Assembly: GCF_001074825.1 (NCBI RefSeq)
Contig: NZ_JUPG01000046.1
Span: 1-40,385 of the forward strand
Reading direction: 5' to 3'
Source of the DNA: Streptococcus pseudopneumoniae
Lineage (GTDB): Bacteria; Bacillota; Bacilli; Lactobacillales; Streptococcaceae
Length of the DNA: 40,385 bases
The notes under the pieces were generated by a model, which did no database searches, was not told where the DNA came from, and saw only the letters and a program-made list of their open reading frames with translations. Positions 1 through 7,475 of this stretch are shown in pieces. Positions within the stretch are counted from its first letter, which is position 1, and every line of letters begins with the position of its first letter. The position numbers were made by a program, and so were the translations under genes.

Positions 1-70
1 GGATTCGAACCCCCGAACCCGAAGGAGCGGATTTACAGTCCGCCGCGTTTAGCCTCTTCGCTATCTCTCC
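1..70 (-). tRNA. tRNA-Tyr (anticodon GTA), 3' end cut by window edge
   Basis: Read on the minus strand, the sequence gives a D-arm, an anticodon arm with GTA in the context ctGTAaa, a long class II variable arm typical of tRNA-Tyr, and the T-loop GGTTCGAATCC. The acceptor 5' strand starts at 70 (GGAGAGAT). The 3' acceptor strand lies outside the window. A sigma-A promoter sits just upstream at 88-116. Confidence 0.93.
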
Positions 71-87
71 TACAATCAACATGGACT

Positions 88-116
88 ATTATATCATGAA
101 AATTTCAAAAAAACAA
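88..116 (-). promoter_or_regulatory. sigma-A promoter of tRNA-Tyr
   Basis: On the minus strand, TTGTTT (111-116), a 17-nt spacer and TATAAT (88-93) preceded by TGA form an extended -10 promoter. The -10 box ends 17 nt before the tRNA 5' end, as expected for a stable RNA gene. It begins just after the DUF2969 stop codon. Confidence 0.8.
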
Positions 117-119
117 GAC

Positions 120-350
120 TTATTTTGCTAAATTATAATTTTCAATCAAAATTTCCACAGCTTTTTCCAATTTTTTATAAAAACTATCGACATTCCCATT
201 CTTTATGATGGCAAATTGTCCGTCTAATTCGGCAATTTCTCCGATAACTTTTTTACCGATAGTCAAGGTATAGCCTTCAAAACTATCTTTACCAACATTA
301 ACTTTTGCATCTGCTACTTGAATTTCGATTTTTTTATCTTTCTTACTCAT
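120..350 (-). CDS. DUF2969 family small protein
   Basis: This is a 76-residue protein that I recognise as the streptococcal/lactobacillal DUF2969 family. Its function is unknown. It has a lysine-rich N-terminus (MSKKDKKIEIQV), then a predicted beta-rich core with the stretch GYTLTIGKKVIGEIAE, and an amphipathic C-terminal helix (KKLEKAVEILIENY). There is no signal peptide or membrane segment, so it is probably cytosolic. The start has an SD-like GAGAGG about 8 nt upstream. It has its own promoter at 375-403 and is separated from the upstream lipoprotein gene by a strong terminator, so it is probably transcribed alone. Confidence 0.85.
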   Translation of the reverse strand: MSKKDKKIEIQVADAKVNVGKDSFEGYTLTIGKKVIGEIAELDGQFAIIKNGNVDSFYKKLEKAVEILIENYNLAK

Positions 351-374
351 TTCATACCTCTCTTCACTTTTTCT

Positions 375-403
375 ATTTTACAAGAAAATCCTAAAACTAG
401 CAA
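375..403 (-). promoter_or_regulatory. sigma-A promoter of the DUF2969 gene
   Basis: On the minus strand, TTGCTA (398-403), a 17-nt spacer and TAAAAT (375-380). It lies between the terminator at 405-443 and the start codon at 350. Confidence 0.7.
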
Positions 404-404
404 G

Positions 405-443
405 AAAAAACTCTATATCATTCCAAGTCTGATATAGAGTTTT
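405..443 (-). terminator. Rho-independent terminator after the oligopeptide-binding gene
   Basis: A perfect 14-bp inverted repeat (AAAACTCTATATCA, 407-420, against 430-443) has a 9-nt loop. On the minus strand it is followed by a T run. It begins 6 nt after the stop codon at 449. Confidence 0.92.
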
Positions 444-448
444 CTGCT

Positions 449-2416
449 TTATTTAATGTGTTTTTCTAGTTCTTTTTGGTATTTACCGTTTGATTCCAAT
501 TTTTCTTTTTGCCATTTTTTCAGTGCTTCTTCATATTCTTTGGTTGTAACGATATCTTTTTGCAATTTCATACCTTTAAAGATATATGGGTCACCCTTAA
601 TACCAACTTGTGAGTATGGTTTTGAGAATGGCACAACATTACTTACAACTGGAGAACCACCAGATGAGGCTGTTGGCATCAATAATGAACTATCTGTCAA
701 CCAAGCTTGAGCCTTGGCATATTTTTCATAGCGTTCTTCAAGATTAGTAGTTTCTGAATCCGCATCATCTAATAATTTCTTATACTGATCCAAACCAATC
801 TTAGCTACAACATCCTTATCTTTTCCTTTAGTAATACCAAGGTGTTTCATAGCAGAACCTGATTTAGGATCCATGATAGTTAAATAAGATGCTGGGTCTT
901 GGTAGCTTGGAGCCCATCCTGTACTGTTCAAATCATAGTCTTTTTGAGAAGGAACACGCGCTTGAGAAGTGATTGTCTCCTTTTCATTATCTGTCATTTG
1001 AAGAACATCTATGACAACATTTTCAGCACCAAGAGTTGATTCGATAGACTGTTTGAAAGAGTTGCTTTGTTGAACGGCGATGGTATCTGTCTGTTCAACT
1101 GGGACATCCAAATGAATTGGGAAGGTTACCCCTTTAGATTCTAGGTCTTTCTTAGCTTTTTCAAAGGCAGCTTTAGCCTTGTCAGGGTTGTAGATAGAAT
1201 CCTTACCATCAACTAGCTCAACGCCCTTCCATTGGTCACCATAGTTCACCAACTCTGCTTGGGCGATTTGGCCAAAGTTCTTACCACCTGCTTGTACAAA
1301 GTTGTCAGGAACGAGACTGTTACGAATAATCTTATCCGCACCGTCTTCACCATTTAGCTGGGCAGCATAAGAATGGCGGTTGAAGGCAAAGTTGATAGCC
1401 TGACGGAATTCCTTATTAAGCATAGCTTCTTTTGTAGAAGTTTTTTGCTCTTCACTTGTTTTTGCAGTTTTATTGTATGACTGACGATTTACATTAAAGG
1501 TGAAGTAATAACTACTTGAGTCCTGTGGGCTATAAGTAATTTTATCTCCGTATTGTTCCAAAGTTGAAGCAAAGTTTGAACTACTTGGGAAGAGACGGGC
1601 TGTTGTATAAGCACCAGAAGAGAAACTACGGATCAACGATTCCTGATCTGAACCATCGTAGTATGTCAATTTAATCTTCTCGATTTTTACCTTTTCTTTA
1701 TCCCAGTAATTTGGATTTTTCTCGTATTCGATCAACGATTTAGAAGTCAAAGTCTTCAAGATATAAGGACCATTGTAGAGAATCCCTGCTGGAGTAACTG
1801 CTCCATAATCTTTACCTGATGCCTTCAAAAACTCTTCATTTACAGGCAACATCGTCGCTGTTGTAACTTTAGAGTTCCAGAAACTTTCTGGTTTGTTTAG
1901 GGTATACTCGACTGTGTAATCATCCAAAGCCTTGACACCAACTGTAGAGAAATCGTTCGTCTCACCAGTCATGTAGGCATCCAAACCCTTGATTGAATTT
2001 TGGATGAGAGAGACACCGTCTGACTTACCGTCAGCTACGTGTTTCAATCCTGCTACAAAGTCATGGGCTGTTACTTCTGCATATTCTTCACCTTCTGAAG
2101 TATACCATTTAACCCCTTTACGAAGTTTATAGGTATAGGTCAAACCATCTTTCGACACAGACCAATCCTCAGCCAAGGAAGGAATAACATTCCCGTATTG
2201 GTCGTTTTCCATCAAACCATCAACCACGTTCCCGATGACATCTGTTGTAGATGTACGAGTCGCTATACTATAGTCCAAAGATGCTGGATCTACTGCATAG
2301 ACATATGAAAATGTTGTCGGTGCATCTGCTTCTTTATCAGCTTTTCCACAAGCTACTAAAAGAGCTGTTGTGCTCAGGACCACTCCTGCTGTTAAGAGCC
2401 ACTTTTTCGATTTCAT
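449..2416 (-). CDS. Oligopeptide ABC transporter substrate-binding lipoprotein (AliA/AliB/AmiA type)
   Basis: This protein binds oligopeptides outside the membrane and delivers them to the Ami permease. In pneumococci such paralogues also act as peptide sensors for competence and colonisation. It has 655 residues, the usual length. The signal peptide ends in the lipobox LLVAC with the lipid-modified Cys23, followed by a family 5 solute-binding fold (GLMENDQYGN, LAEDWSVSKDG, YYDGSDQES). I chose ATG at 2416, with AAAGGAG 7-8 nt upstream, over a TTG one codon earlier. It follows ilvE by 22 bp in the same direction, so it is probably co-transcribed with it, and no AmiCDEF genes are nearby. It thus looks like an orphan binding protein that would borrow the Ami permease. 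I cannot say which Ali paralogue it is. Confidence 0.93.
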   Translation of the reverse strand: MKSKKWLLTAGVVLSTTALLVACGKADKEADAPTTFSYVYAVDPASLDYSIATRTSTTDVIGNVVDGLMENDQYGNVIPSLAEDWSVSKDGLTYTYKLRKGVKWYTSEGEEYAEVTAHDFVAGLKHVADGKSDGVSLIQNSIKGLDAYMTGETNDFSTVGVKALDDYTVEYTLNKPESFWNSKVTTATMLPVNEEFLKASGKDYGAVTPAGILYNGPYILKTLTSKSLIEYEKNPNYWDKEKVKIEKIKLTYYDGSDQESLIRSFSSGAYTTARLFPSSSNFASTLEQYGDKITYSPQDSSSYYFTFNVNRQSYNKTAKTSEEQKTSTKEAMLNKEFRQAINFAFNRHSYAAQLNGEDGADKIIRNSLVPDNFVQAGGKNFGQIAQAELVNYGDQWKGVELVDGKDSIYNPDKAKAAFEKAKKDLESKGVTFPIHLDVPVEQTDTIAVQQSNSFKQSIESTLGAENVVIDVLQMTDNEKETITSQARVPSQKDYDLNSTGWAPSYQDPASYLTIMDPKSGSAMKHLGITKGKDKDVVAKIGLDQYKKLLDDADSETTNLEERYEKYAKAQAWLTDSSLLMPTASSGGSPVVSNVVPFSKPYSQVGIKGDPYIFKGMKLQKDIVTTKEYEEALKKWQKEKLESNGKYQKELEKHIK

Positions 2417-2438
2417 CAAAAATCTCCTTTTGTTTATT

Positions 2439-3461
2439 TTAATCTACTTTTACAATCCATCCTTCTGGCGCTTCAATATCACCAAACTGAATTCCTGTCA
2501 ATTCATCATAAAGTTTACGAGTCACAGGACCTACTTCTGTTTCGCTATAGAATACATGGAAATCATCGCCGTGTTGAATACCTCCAATTGGAGAAATAAC
2601 CGCTGCTGTACCACAAGCACCTGCCTCTACAAAACGATCCAGGTTATCAATTGGAACATCCCCCTCAATAGGAGTTAAGCCCAAGCGATGTTCTGCCAAA
2701 TAAAGCAAAGAATATTTGGTAATAGATGGCAAGATAGATGGACTCAATGGTGTTACAAATTCATTGTCAGCTGTAATTCCAAAGAAGTTAGCTGAACCGA
2801 CTTCTTCAATCTTTGTATGAGTTGAAGGGTCTAGGTAGATAACATCTGAGAAATGGCGTGATTTAGCCAATTTCCCTGGCAAGAGACTGGCAGCATAGTT
2901 CCCACCAACCTTAGCCGCGCCTGTACCATTTGGAGCAGCACGGTCGTATTCATCCTGAATCAAGAAGTTAGTTGGAACCAAACCACCCTTAAAGTAATTA
3001 CCAACTGGCATAGCAAAGATAGTGAAAATGTATTCCTCCGCTGGTTTTACCCCGATAATATCTCCAACACCAATCAAAAGTGGACGAAGATAAAGGGTTC
3101 CACCTGTTCCATATGGTGGTACGTATTCTTCATTGGCACGAACAACTGCTTTACAAGCTTCTACAAACATATCTGTCGGAACTTGTGGCATCAAGAGACG
3201 ATCACAAGTACGTTGCAGGCGTTTGGCGTTTTCGTCAGGACGGAAAAGTTGAACACTATCATCCTTAGTACGATAAGCTTTCAAACCTTCAAATGCTTGT
3301 TGGCCATAGTGAAGACTTGGAGAAGACTCTGAAATATGCAAGGTTGCATCCTCTGTAAGCTCTCCTTGATTCCATTGTCCATTTTTAAAATGAGCAATGT
3401 AGCGATAAGGTAATTTCATATAGGAAAAACCGAGATTTTCCCAATCAATCGTTACTGTCAT
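2439..3461 (-). CDS. ilvE: Branched-chain amino acid aminotransferase
   Basis: This PLP enzyme interconverts Leu, Ile and Val with their 2-oxo acids, using glutamate/2-oxoglutarate, in the cytosol. It has 340 residues, normal for BCAT of the class IV fold. Visible family signatures are the phosphate/carboxylate-binding stretch LHYGQQAFEGLKAYR (about residues 50-65), the catalytic lysine in GAAKVGGNYAAS (about residue 183), and EVGSANFFGI and GTAAVISPIGGI near the C-terminus. ATG at 3461 has a GGAG-type ribosome site. A good promoter lies at 3496-3523. The Ali-type lipoprotein gene follows by 22 bp, an arrangement I do not recall from pneumococcus. Confidence 0.97.
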   Translation of the reverse strand: MTVTIDWENLGFSYMKLPYRYIAHFKNGQWNQGELTEDATLHISESSPSLHYGQQAFEGLKAYRTKDDSVQLFRPDENAKRLQRTCDRLLMPQVPTDMFVEACKAVVRANEEYVPPYGTGGTLYLRPLLIGVGDIIGVKPAEEYIFTIFAMPVGNYFKGGLVPTNFLIQDEYDRAAPNGTGAAKVGGNYAASLLPGKLAKSRHFSDVIYLDPSTHTKIEEVGSANFFGITADNEFVTPLSPSILPSITKYSLLYLAEHRLGLTPIEGDVPIDNLDRFVEAGACGTAAVISPIGGIQHGDDFHVFYSETEVGPVTRKLYDELTGIQFGDIEAPEGWIVKVD

Positions 3462-3495
3462 ATTCCACTCCTTATTCTAAAAACCTATTTCTTTT

Positions 3496-3523
3496 ATTCT
3501 ACACTATTTTTCTAAAATAGCAA
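3496..3523 (-). promoter_or_regulatory. sigma-A promoter of ilvE (and probably the ali-type gene)
   Basis: On the minus strand, TTGCTA (3518-3523), a 16-nt spacer and TAGAAT (3496-3501), ending 34 nt before the ilvE start. I see no CodY-box or T-box consensus that I would defend here. Confidence 0.65.
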
Positions 3524-3783
3524 GTATATTTTGTAATTTTCAGAAAATTTCTTCAATAAAAAAATCTAAGGTATCTGTCGTAATGAATCCTATATAAAAA
3601 TTACATAAAAAACTCAAATTATTCTTCTATATCATTTGGTGCAATCTGTTCAATAACTGAACTTGTTTTGACATACATAGAATCCATATATAAGATCAGT
3701 AAGAGGTCTCAGCAGAGGTGAGTTTTATCTTTATAAATATCAAAAAATCAGCCGAGAATTTAATCTCTGAAGCACAAACTATT
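3524..3783. other. Non-coding stretch between ilvE promoter and thiI terminator
   Basis: I see no convincing gene here. The longest item of note is a 22-codon minus-strand reading frame at about 3627-3695 (begins MDSMYVK, ends PNDIEE) without an SD sequence. It may be a chance frame or the tail of a lost gene. Confidence 0.4.
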
Positions 3784-3844
3784 TAAAAACCACACAGTGT
3801 TTCTTTCAACTTGATAATCATTCAAGACGAAATCACTGTGTGGT
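3784..3844 (-). terminator. Two-level hairpin terminator downstream of thiI
   Basis: The outer 11-bp arms are perfect (accacacagtg 3789-3799 against 3834-3844). They enclose an inner CTTGA/TCAAG hairpin. On the minus strand the outer stem is followed by TTTTT, fitting a terminator for nifS-thiI, 88 bp after the thiI stop. A closely similar hairpin occurs at 6899-6953. Confidence 0.75.
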
Positions 3845-3931
3845 CATGATTTTTAAGCTAGTGTTTATTGTTTATTTAGATTAAAAACTAACTTTTTCAT
3901 TTAATTTTCTAAATTCTTTTGGATTTTATGA

Positions 3932-5146
3932 TTAGAGAAGATTGTCAATTAAGTCATCGACTTCATCTTTTTCAGCTTGAGGTGTAATCTCAGTGATCAT
4001 AATCCCTGCTACTGCTCGCTCAACTAAGCCCTTAACATCCATTCGTTTTTCATACTGCTCTGCATTTTTAATCTTAGGATTTGTCTTAGGACGGTCAGGT
4101 GCAAAAATCGTACAGCAGTCTTCAAAAGGCTGGATAGAAATATCAAAGGTATCGATTGCCTGAGCGATGTCAATGATTTCCAATTTGTCCATAGTAACCA
4201 CAGGACGAATGACTGGAGTGCTGGTCACAGCGTTGATAGTCTGCATGCTTTCCAAGGTCTGGCTAGCTACTTGACCAAGACTTTCCCCATTGATGATAAC
4301 CAAACCATTTCGCACCTCACGAATACGATCAGTAATCCGCATCATAAAACGGCGTGTCAAGGTCATAAGATAGGCTTCTGGAGCTTTAGCCTTGATTTCC
4401 TCTTGAATCTCTGTGAAAGGTACTTCGATAAACTGGATATTGCCCCCAAACTTGGTTAATTTACGAGTTAAATCTTGGGCTTTCTTGAGAGCACCTGGAC
4501 TAGTGTAAGGTGGGCTGGCAAAGTGAACGGCTTCAATATCTACCCCTCGTTTAAGAGCTAGATAACCTGCCACAGGTGAATCAATCCCTCCCGACAACAT
4601 GAGCATGCCTTTACCAGAACTTCCCACAGGTAATCCTCCTGCTCCACGAAAAGTTTCATAGGAAATATAGGCAGCCTCCTCACGAATCTCCACCTGAAGA
4701 TTGATATCAGGATTTTTCATCTGAGCTTGTACGTTTGGAATAGCCTCGAAAACAGCACTACCAAGAGTTTGATTGAGTTCACGACTATCAAGTTCAAAGG
4801 TGTGGTCGCTACGTTTACCAGTGATTTTAAAGGTCATCCCTTCCTTGTAAGTTTCTTTCATAATCTCTTGGACAGCAGATTTAAGAACATCCACGGACTT
4901 TTCAACCTTATAAACGGGAGAAAAGTTTTGAATTCCAAAGACTTGCTTGAGGGATTCTGCTACTGCTGTGTAATCAGCTCCATTGAGGTAAGCATGGGCA
5001 CGATCACGATCTGCTGTTACTTTTACTTGGGGATAGATAGACAAAACGTCTGAAATATTGTTGCGAAGTTTATTGATGAAACGCATACGATTTTTGTGCT
5101 TGGTTGACAATTCTCCGTAACGAATCATAATTTCTGAATACTGCAT
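3932..5146 (-). CDS. thiI: tRNA 4-thiouridine synthase ThiI
   Basis: ThiI adenylates U8 of tRNA and inserts sulfur to give 4-thiouridine (s4U8). In many bacteria it also supplies sulfur for thiamine thiazole. It has 404 residues, the short Firmicute form without a C-terminal rhodanese domain. The order is an N-terminal ferredoxin-like region, a THUMP domain (about 60-165), and a PP-loop ATP pyrophosphatase with [11 protein letters not shown] (about 182-192). The stretch [13 protein letters not shown] near residue 335 holds cysteines in the region where the catalytic Cys is expected. It lies 8 bp after the desulfurase gene, matching the NifZ-ThiI pairing of Bacillus, where the desulfurase supplies persulfide directly. 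I see no thiamine synthesis genes here, so tRNA modification is the likely role. Confidence 0.96.
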   Translation of the reverse strand: MQYSEIMIRYGELSTKHKNRMRFINKLRNNISDVLSIYPQVKVTADRDRAHAYLNGADYTAVAESLKQVFGIQNFSPVYKVEKSVDVLKSAVQEIMKETYKEGMTFKITGKRSDHTFELDSRELNQTLGSAVFEAIPNVQAQMKNPDINLQVEIREEAAYISYETFRGAGGLPVGSSGKGMLMLSGGIDSPVAGYLALKRGVDIEAVHFASPPYTSPGALKKAQDLTRKLTKFGGNIQFIEVPFTEIQEEIKAKAPEAYLMTLTRRFMMRITDRIREVRNGLVIINGESLGQVASQTLESMQTINAVTSTPVIRPVVTMDKLEIIDIAQAIDTFDISIQPFEDCCTIFAPDRPKTNPKIKNAEQYEKRMDVKGLVERAVAGIMITEITPQAEKDEVDDLIDNLL

Positions 5147-5154
5147 AAATGCTC

Positions 5155-6297
5155 CTATCTTACTTTTCTAGTTTGATTGTAAATTAATTTTAACTTGGTC
5201 AAAAACTGCTCTACCTGACTCATATCATTTTCAAGGTCTAGGCTAAGACGCACAGCTGATTGGGCCTTATCTTTGTCCACTCCCATAGCAATCAAGGTAC
5301 CTGCAGGTTTACCAGCCTTGGACGAACAAGCAGAGGTTGTGGAAATGAAAATATCATAGTCTTCAAAGGCGTGAACGATGACTTCACCTCGAACACCCTT
5401 AATTCCAAAAGTCAGGATATGAGGGGTAAAGCCTTCCTCATCAGAGAAGACAAATATATCCGGATAGTCCAAAAGCGATTGGCGAATCACTGCCTTCATC
5501 TGCTCAGTTTTGCTTGTAAAAATATCTAGCTTTTCCATAGACAAACGGAGGGCCTTAGCTGTCGCTGCAATCCCTGCCACATTTTCAGTTGTCGAACGAT
5601 AATCACGCTCTTGGCCACCACCTGTTAAAAGAGGCGTAATCTTCTTGCCAGACTTAATATAGACAAAGCCAACACCACGGACACCATGAAACTTATGGCT
5701 CGAGAAGGTCGCGAAATCCACTCGTTCTGTCAAATATTTTTCAGTTGGAATCTTGGTAAGTGCTTGAACCGCATCAACATGGAAGGAAATAGTTGGCTTG
5801 TCTTCCAAAAGTTCTGAAATAGCCTTAATAGGCTGGATAGAGCCGATTTCATTGTTTACTGCCATGATGGAAACAAGGGTCGTATCAGGTCGTATCAAAT
5901 CTGCTAGAGCTTCTACATCCACAAATCCTTTCTCATCAACTGGAGCAAAATCTATCTCAAAATCTTGAGATTTCAACCAGAGGGCTGACTCTTTGACTGC
6001 TGGATGTTCAATGGCTGATACAATGATGTGCTTGCCAAACTGGGCTTTTTCAAAGGCCACACCCTTGATAACCCAGTTATCTCCTTCTGTTCCACCAGAG
6101 GTAAAGAAGATTTCGTCACTTTTCTTGCCAATCAAATCGGCAATCTGTTGGCGGGAAGCATTTAAGATTCGTGTTGCCTGGTCTCCCAAACGATGGAGAC
6201 TAGATGGATTTCCTAAAATTTTTGAAGCCACCTGCATATAAGTTTCAAGGGCTTCAGGATAAGGCTTGGTCGTCGCCGAATTATCAAAGTAAATCAT
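5155..6297 (-). CDS. Cysteine desulfurase, NifS/IscS-like (NifZ type partner of ThiI)
   Basis: This PLP enzyme converts cysteine to alanine and holds the sulfur as an active-site persulfide for ThiI. It has 380 residues, class V aminotransferase fold. Visible are the N-terminal [10 protein letters not shown], the PLP-binding lysine in SSHKFHG (about residue 202) and the catalytic cysteine loop [11 protein letters not shown] (about residue 325). The start ATG at 6297 has only a weak SD (GAGAAA), but the protein begins exactly where the family does. Promoter at 6330-6358. No IscU or SUF genes are adjacent, so dedicated tRNA thiolation is more likely than general Fe-S assembly. Confidence 0.95.
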   Translation of the reverse strand: MIYFDNSATTKPYPEALETYMQVASKILGNPSSLHRLGDQATRILNASRQQIADLIGKKSDEIFFTSGGTEGDNWVIKGVAFEKAQFGKHIIVSAIEHPAVKESALWLKSQDFEIDFAPVDEKGFVDVEALADLIRPDTTLVSIMAVNNEIGSIQPIKAISELLEDKPTISFHVDAVQALTKIPTEKYLTERVDFATFSSHKFHGVRGVGFVYIKSGKKITPLLTGGGQERDYRSTTENVAGIAATAKALRLSMEKLDIFTSKTEQMKAVIRQSLLDYPDIFVFSDEEGFTPHILTFGIKGVRGEVIVHAFEDYDIFISTTSACSSKAGKPAGTLIAMGVDKDKAQSAVRLSLDLENDMSQVEQFLTKLKLIYNQTRKVR

Positions 6298-6329
6298 GTT
6301 TTCTCACGCTTTCTAAAATCACTCCTTCT

Positions 6330-6358
6330 ATTGTATCATGAAACAGAGTCTGCGACAA
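6330..6358 (-). promoter_or_regulatory. sigma-A promoter of nifS-thiI
   Basis: On the minus strand, TTGTCG (6353-6358), a 17-nt spacer ending in TGA, and TACAAT (6330-6335), an extended -10 promoter. Confidence 0.75.
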
Positions 6359-6399
6359 GAAAGGGCAATTCCTCTTTTTTTAAGATTTTTTTAAAGAAA

Positions 6400-6410
6400 T
6401 GCGGTATAAT
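6400..6410 (+). promoter_or_regulatory. -10 element for the 141-aa membrane protein gene
   Basis: Consensus TATAAT at 6405-6410 lies 25 nt before the ATG, with AAAGGAGAG as the ribosome site at 6422-6430. The -35 region (around 6382) is T-rich without a clear hexamer. The region 6298-6435 is a divergent promoter region shared with nifS. Confidence 0.55.
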
Positions 6411-6435
6411 AAATTTTAATTAAAGGAGAGAATGT

Positions 6436-6861
6436 ATGTCTAATTATCGTAGAACTTCAAAACCCAAAACAGAACACATCAAAAAAGGCTTTACGGTCTT
6501 CCAAAAAACCGTTGCTACTATTGGTAGTATCCTTGGCTTGATTACCGCGAGTATCACGATCATGAACGCCTTGGATAATAACAAAAATACTAAAAAAGAA
6601 CCTACGACAAGCCAGACAACAATTGTCAAAGAAATTCAAAAAGAATCCCCTCAGGAAAATACTAGTCCAAATAAGGAAAATAACACCACTCAAGAAAAAA
6701 CACAACAAGAAGAAACACCAAAATCTAGTGTTAAGGAAGAGAAAAAAGAAGAGCATAAAACAGCAACTCAGGACCCTACTCCTGCTCCAAGTAAACCTGC
6801 TACTGAAAACGAAAAACAGGTCAATACGCCAACTTCAGAAAATAAAAGCAATCCTCAGTAA
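6436..6861 (+). CDS. Membrane-anchored low-complexity protein (probable DUF6556 family)
   Basis: This is a 141-residue protein with a basic N-terminus (to about residue 22) and one hydrophobic segment (about 26-47, ATIGSILGLITASITIMNAL). A long hydrophilic tail rich in Thr, Glu, Lys, Pro, Gln and Asn follows. No LPXTG or lipobox is present. The positive-inside rule suggests the tail is extracellular and could reach into the wall. I believe it matches the streptococcal DUF6556 family, from memory and not checked. Function unknown. The tail composition suggests an unstructured spacer. It is monocistronic, with a hairpin terminator at 6899-6953. Confidence 0.8.
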   Translation: MSNYRRTSKPKTEHIKKGFTVFQKTVATIGSILGLITASITIMNALDNNKNTKKEPTTSQTTIVKEIQKESPQENTSPNKENNTTQEKTQQEETPKSSVKEEKKEEHKTATQDPTPAPSKPATENEKQVNTPTSENKSNPQ

Positions 6862-6898
6862 GCACATGATTTAAGAAAAAATTAACTTAAAAATAAAA

Positions 6899-6953
6899 CT
6901 ACACAGTGACTTCAGCCTTGACCACAATCAAGCCAAAGAAAGACTGTGTTTTT
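6899..6953 (+). terminator. Two-level hairpin terminator after the 141-aa protein gene
   Basis: The outer arms ACACAGT (6901-6907) and ACTGTGT (6943-6949) enclose an inner CTTGA/TCAAG hairpin and are followed by TTTTTATAT on the plus strand. The sequence resembles the hairpin downstream of thiI read on the minus strand. Confidence 0.75.
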
Positions 6954-6987
6954 ATATAATTGATGTTTTAGAGGGTAAATTCTTGAC

Positions 6988-7018
6988 CAATTATATGAGA
7001 TTCATACTCATATAATTG
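6988..7018. repeat. Perfect 12-bp inverted repeat
   Basis: CAATTATATGAG (6988-6999) and its reverse complement (7007-7018) flank a 7-nt loop. No T run is attached, so terminator activity is uncertain. It could be the scar or end of a lost mobile element. Confidence 0.6.
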
Positions 7019-7022
7019 AAAC

Positions 7023-7200
7023 CTAGCTATGTTGTGATAACTTATTTATAAACTCTGCACGCGCCAACAATACTCTCTCATCTGCTCCAAAGGGGGGCAA
7101 GATCCATTTTTCATTTACCTTATATTCGAAATCCTTCTTCATGCAGAAGTTAGTAAGACCTTTACATCTAACATAAATAGTCTATCTCAACCACTTCATA
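7023..7200 (-). pseudogene. Remnant of an unidentified gene (C-terminal fragment, frameshifted)
   Basis: Minus strand, 7142 to 7023, encodes a 39-residue stretch beginning MKKDFEYKVNEKW and containing LPPFGADERVLLARAEF. It has protein-like composition but no SD. Just upstream in another frame is YEVVEIDYLC, so the two may be one reading frame broken by a frameshift near 7170. I do not recognise the family. The fragment sits in decayed intergenic DNA next to a RUP. Confidence 0.4.
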
Positions 7201-7231
7201 GATATTAGTTTCTATTTTGTTGTTTTTTAAT

Positions 7232-7337
7232 TATAATAGATTGAAATAAGATATAAACAAATTGATTTAGAAACTCTAATTAATTTCTAAAAATGTTTAG
7301 TATATACGGTGTACCACTCTAGATTCAATCTGTTATA
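7232..7337. repeat. RUP-like repeat, diverged copy
   Basis: About 106 bp, starting TATAATAGATTGAAATAAG and ending TTCAATCTGTTATA. Ends and length match the other RUP-like copies at 20382 and 40161. RUP is a 107-bp pneumococcal element thought to be mobilised by IS630-Spn1 and to insert at TA. This copy is the most diverged, in the same orientation as 40161. Confidence 0.7.
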
Positions 7338-7347
7338 TAAACTAGAA

Positions 7348-7394
7348 CAGAAAAAACGAGCATATCCAACTGATACGTTGCTCGTTTTTTTCTG
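7348..7394. terminator. Bidirectional hairpin terminator
   Basis: AAAAAACGAGCA (7351-7362) pairs with TGCTCGTTTTTT (7379-7390). A/T tails on both sides make it usable in both directions. It lies 82 bp beyond the glycerophosphodiesterase stop. Confidence 0.8.
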
Positions 7395-7445
7395 TCTTAA
7401 AGGTGAGTTTTTGCTCAGTCTCTGGTTTTGAGCTGATAGCCCTCA

Positions 7446-7468
7446 AATCACCCGTTAGACGGGTGATT
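7446..7468. terminator. 10-bp perfect hairpin just after the glycerophosphodiesterase gene
   Basis: AATCACCCGT, a 3-nt loop (TAG) and ACGGGTGATT. It begins 8 nt after the stop codon at 7476. The minus-strand T tract is short, so it may protect the mRNA 3' end or assist the terminator at 7348-7394. Confidence 0.55.
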
Positions 7469-7475
7469 ATGATCA

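Noticed and set aside
3627-3695. 22-codon minus-strand frame after thiI as a possible signalling peptide
   Set aside because: No ribosome site, no hydrophobic leader and no adjacent Rgg-type or ComD-type regulator. Kept only as a note.
6457-6756. Antisense frames rich in Phe/Leu/Cys opposite the 141-aa protein
   Set aside because: They are the complement of a Lys/Glu-rich low-complexity region, which always yields hydrophobic antisense frames. No start signals.
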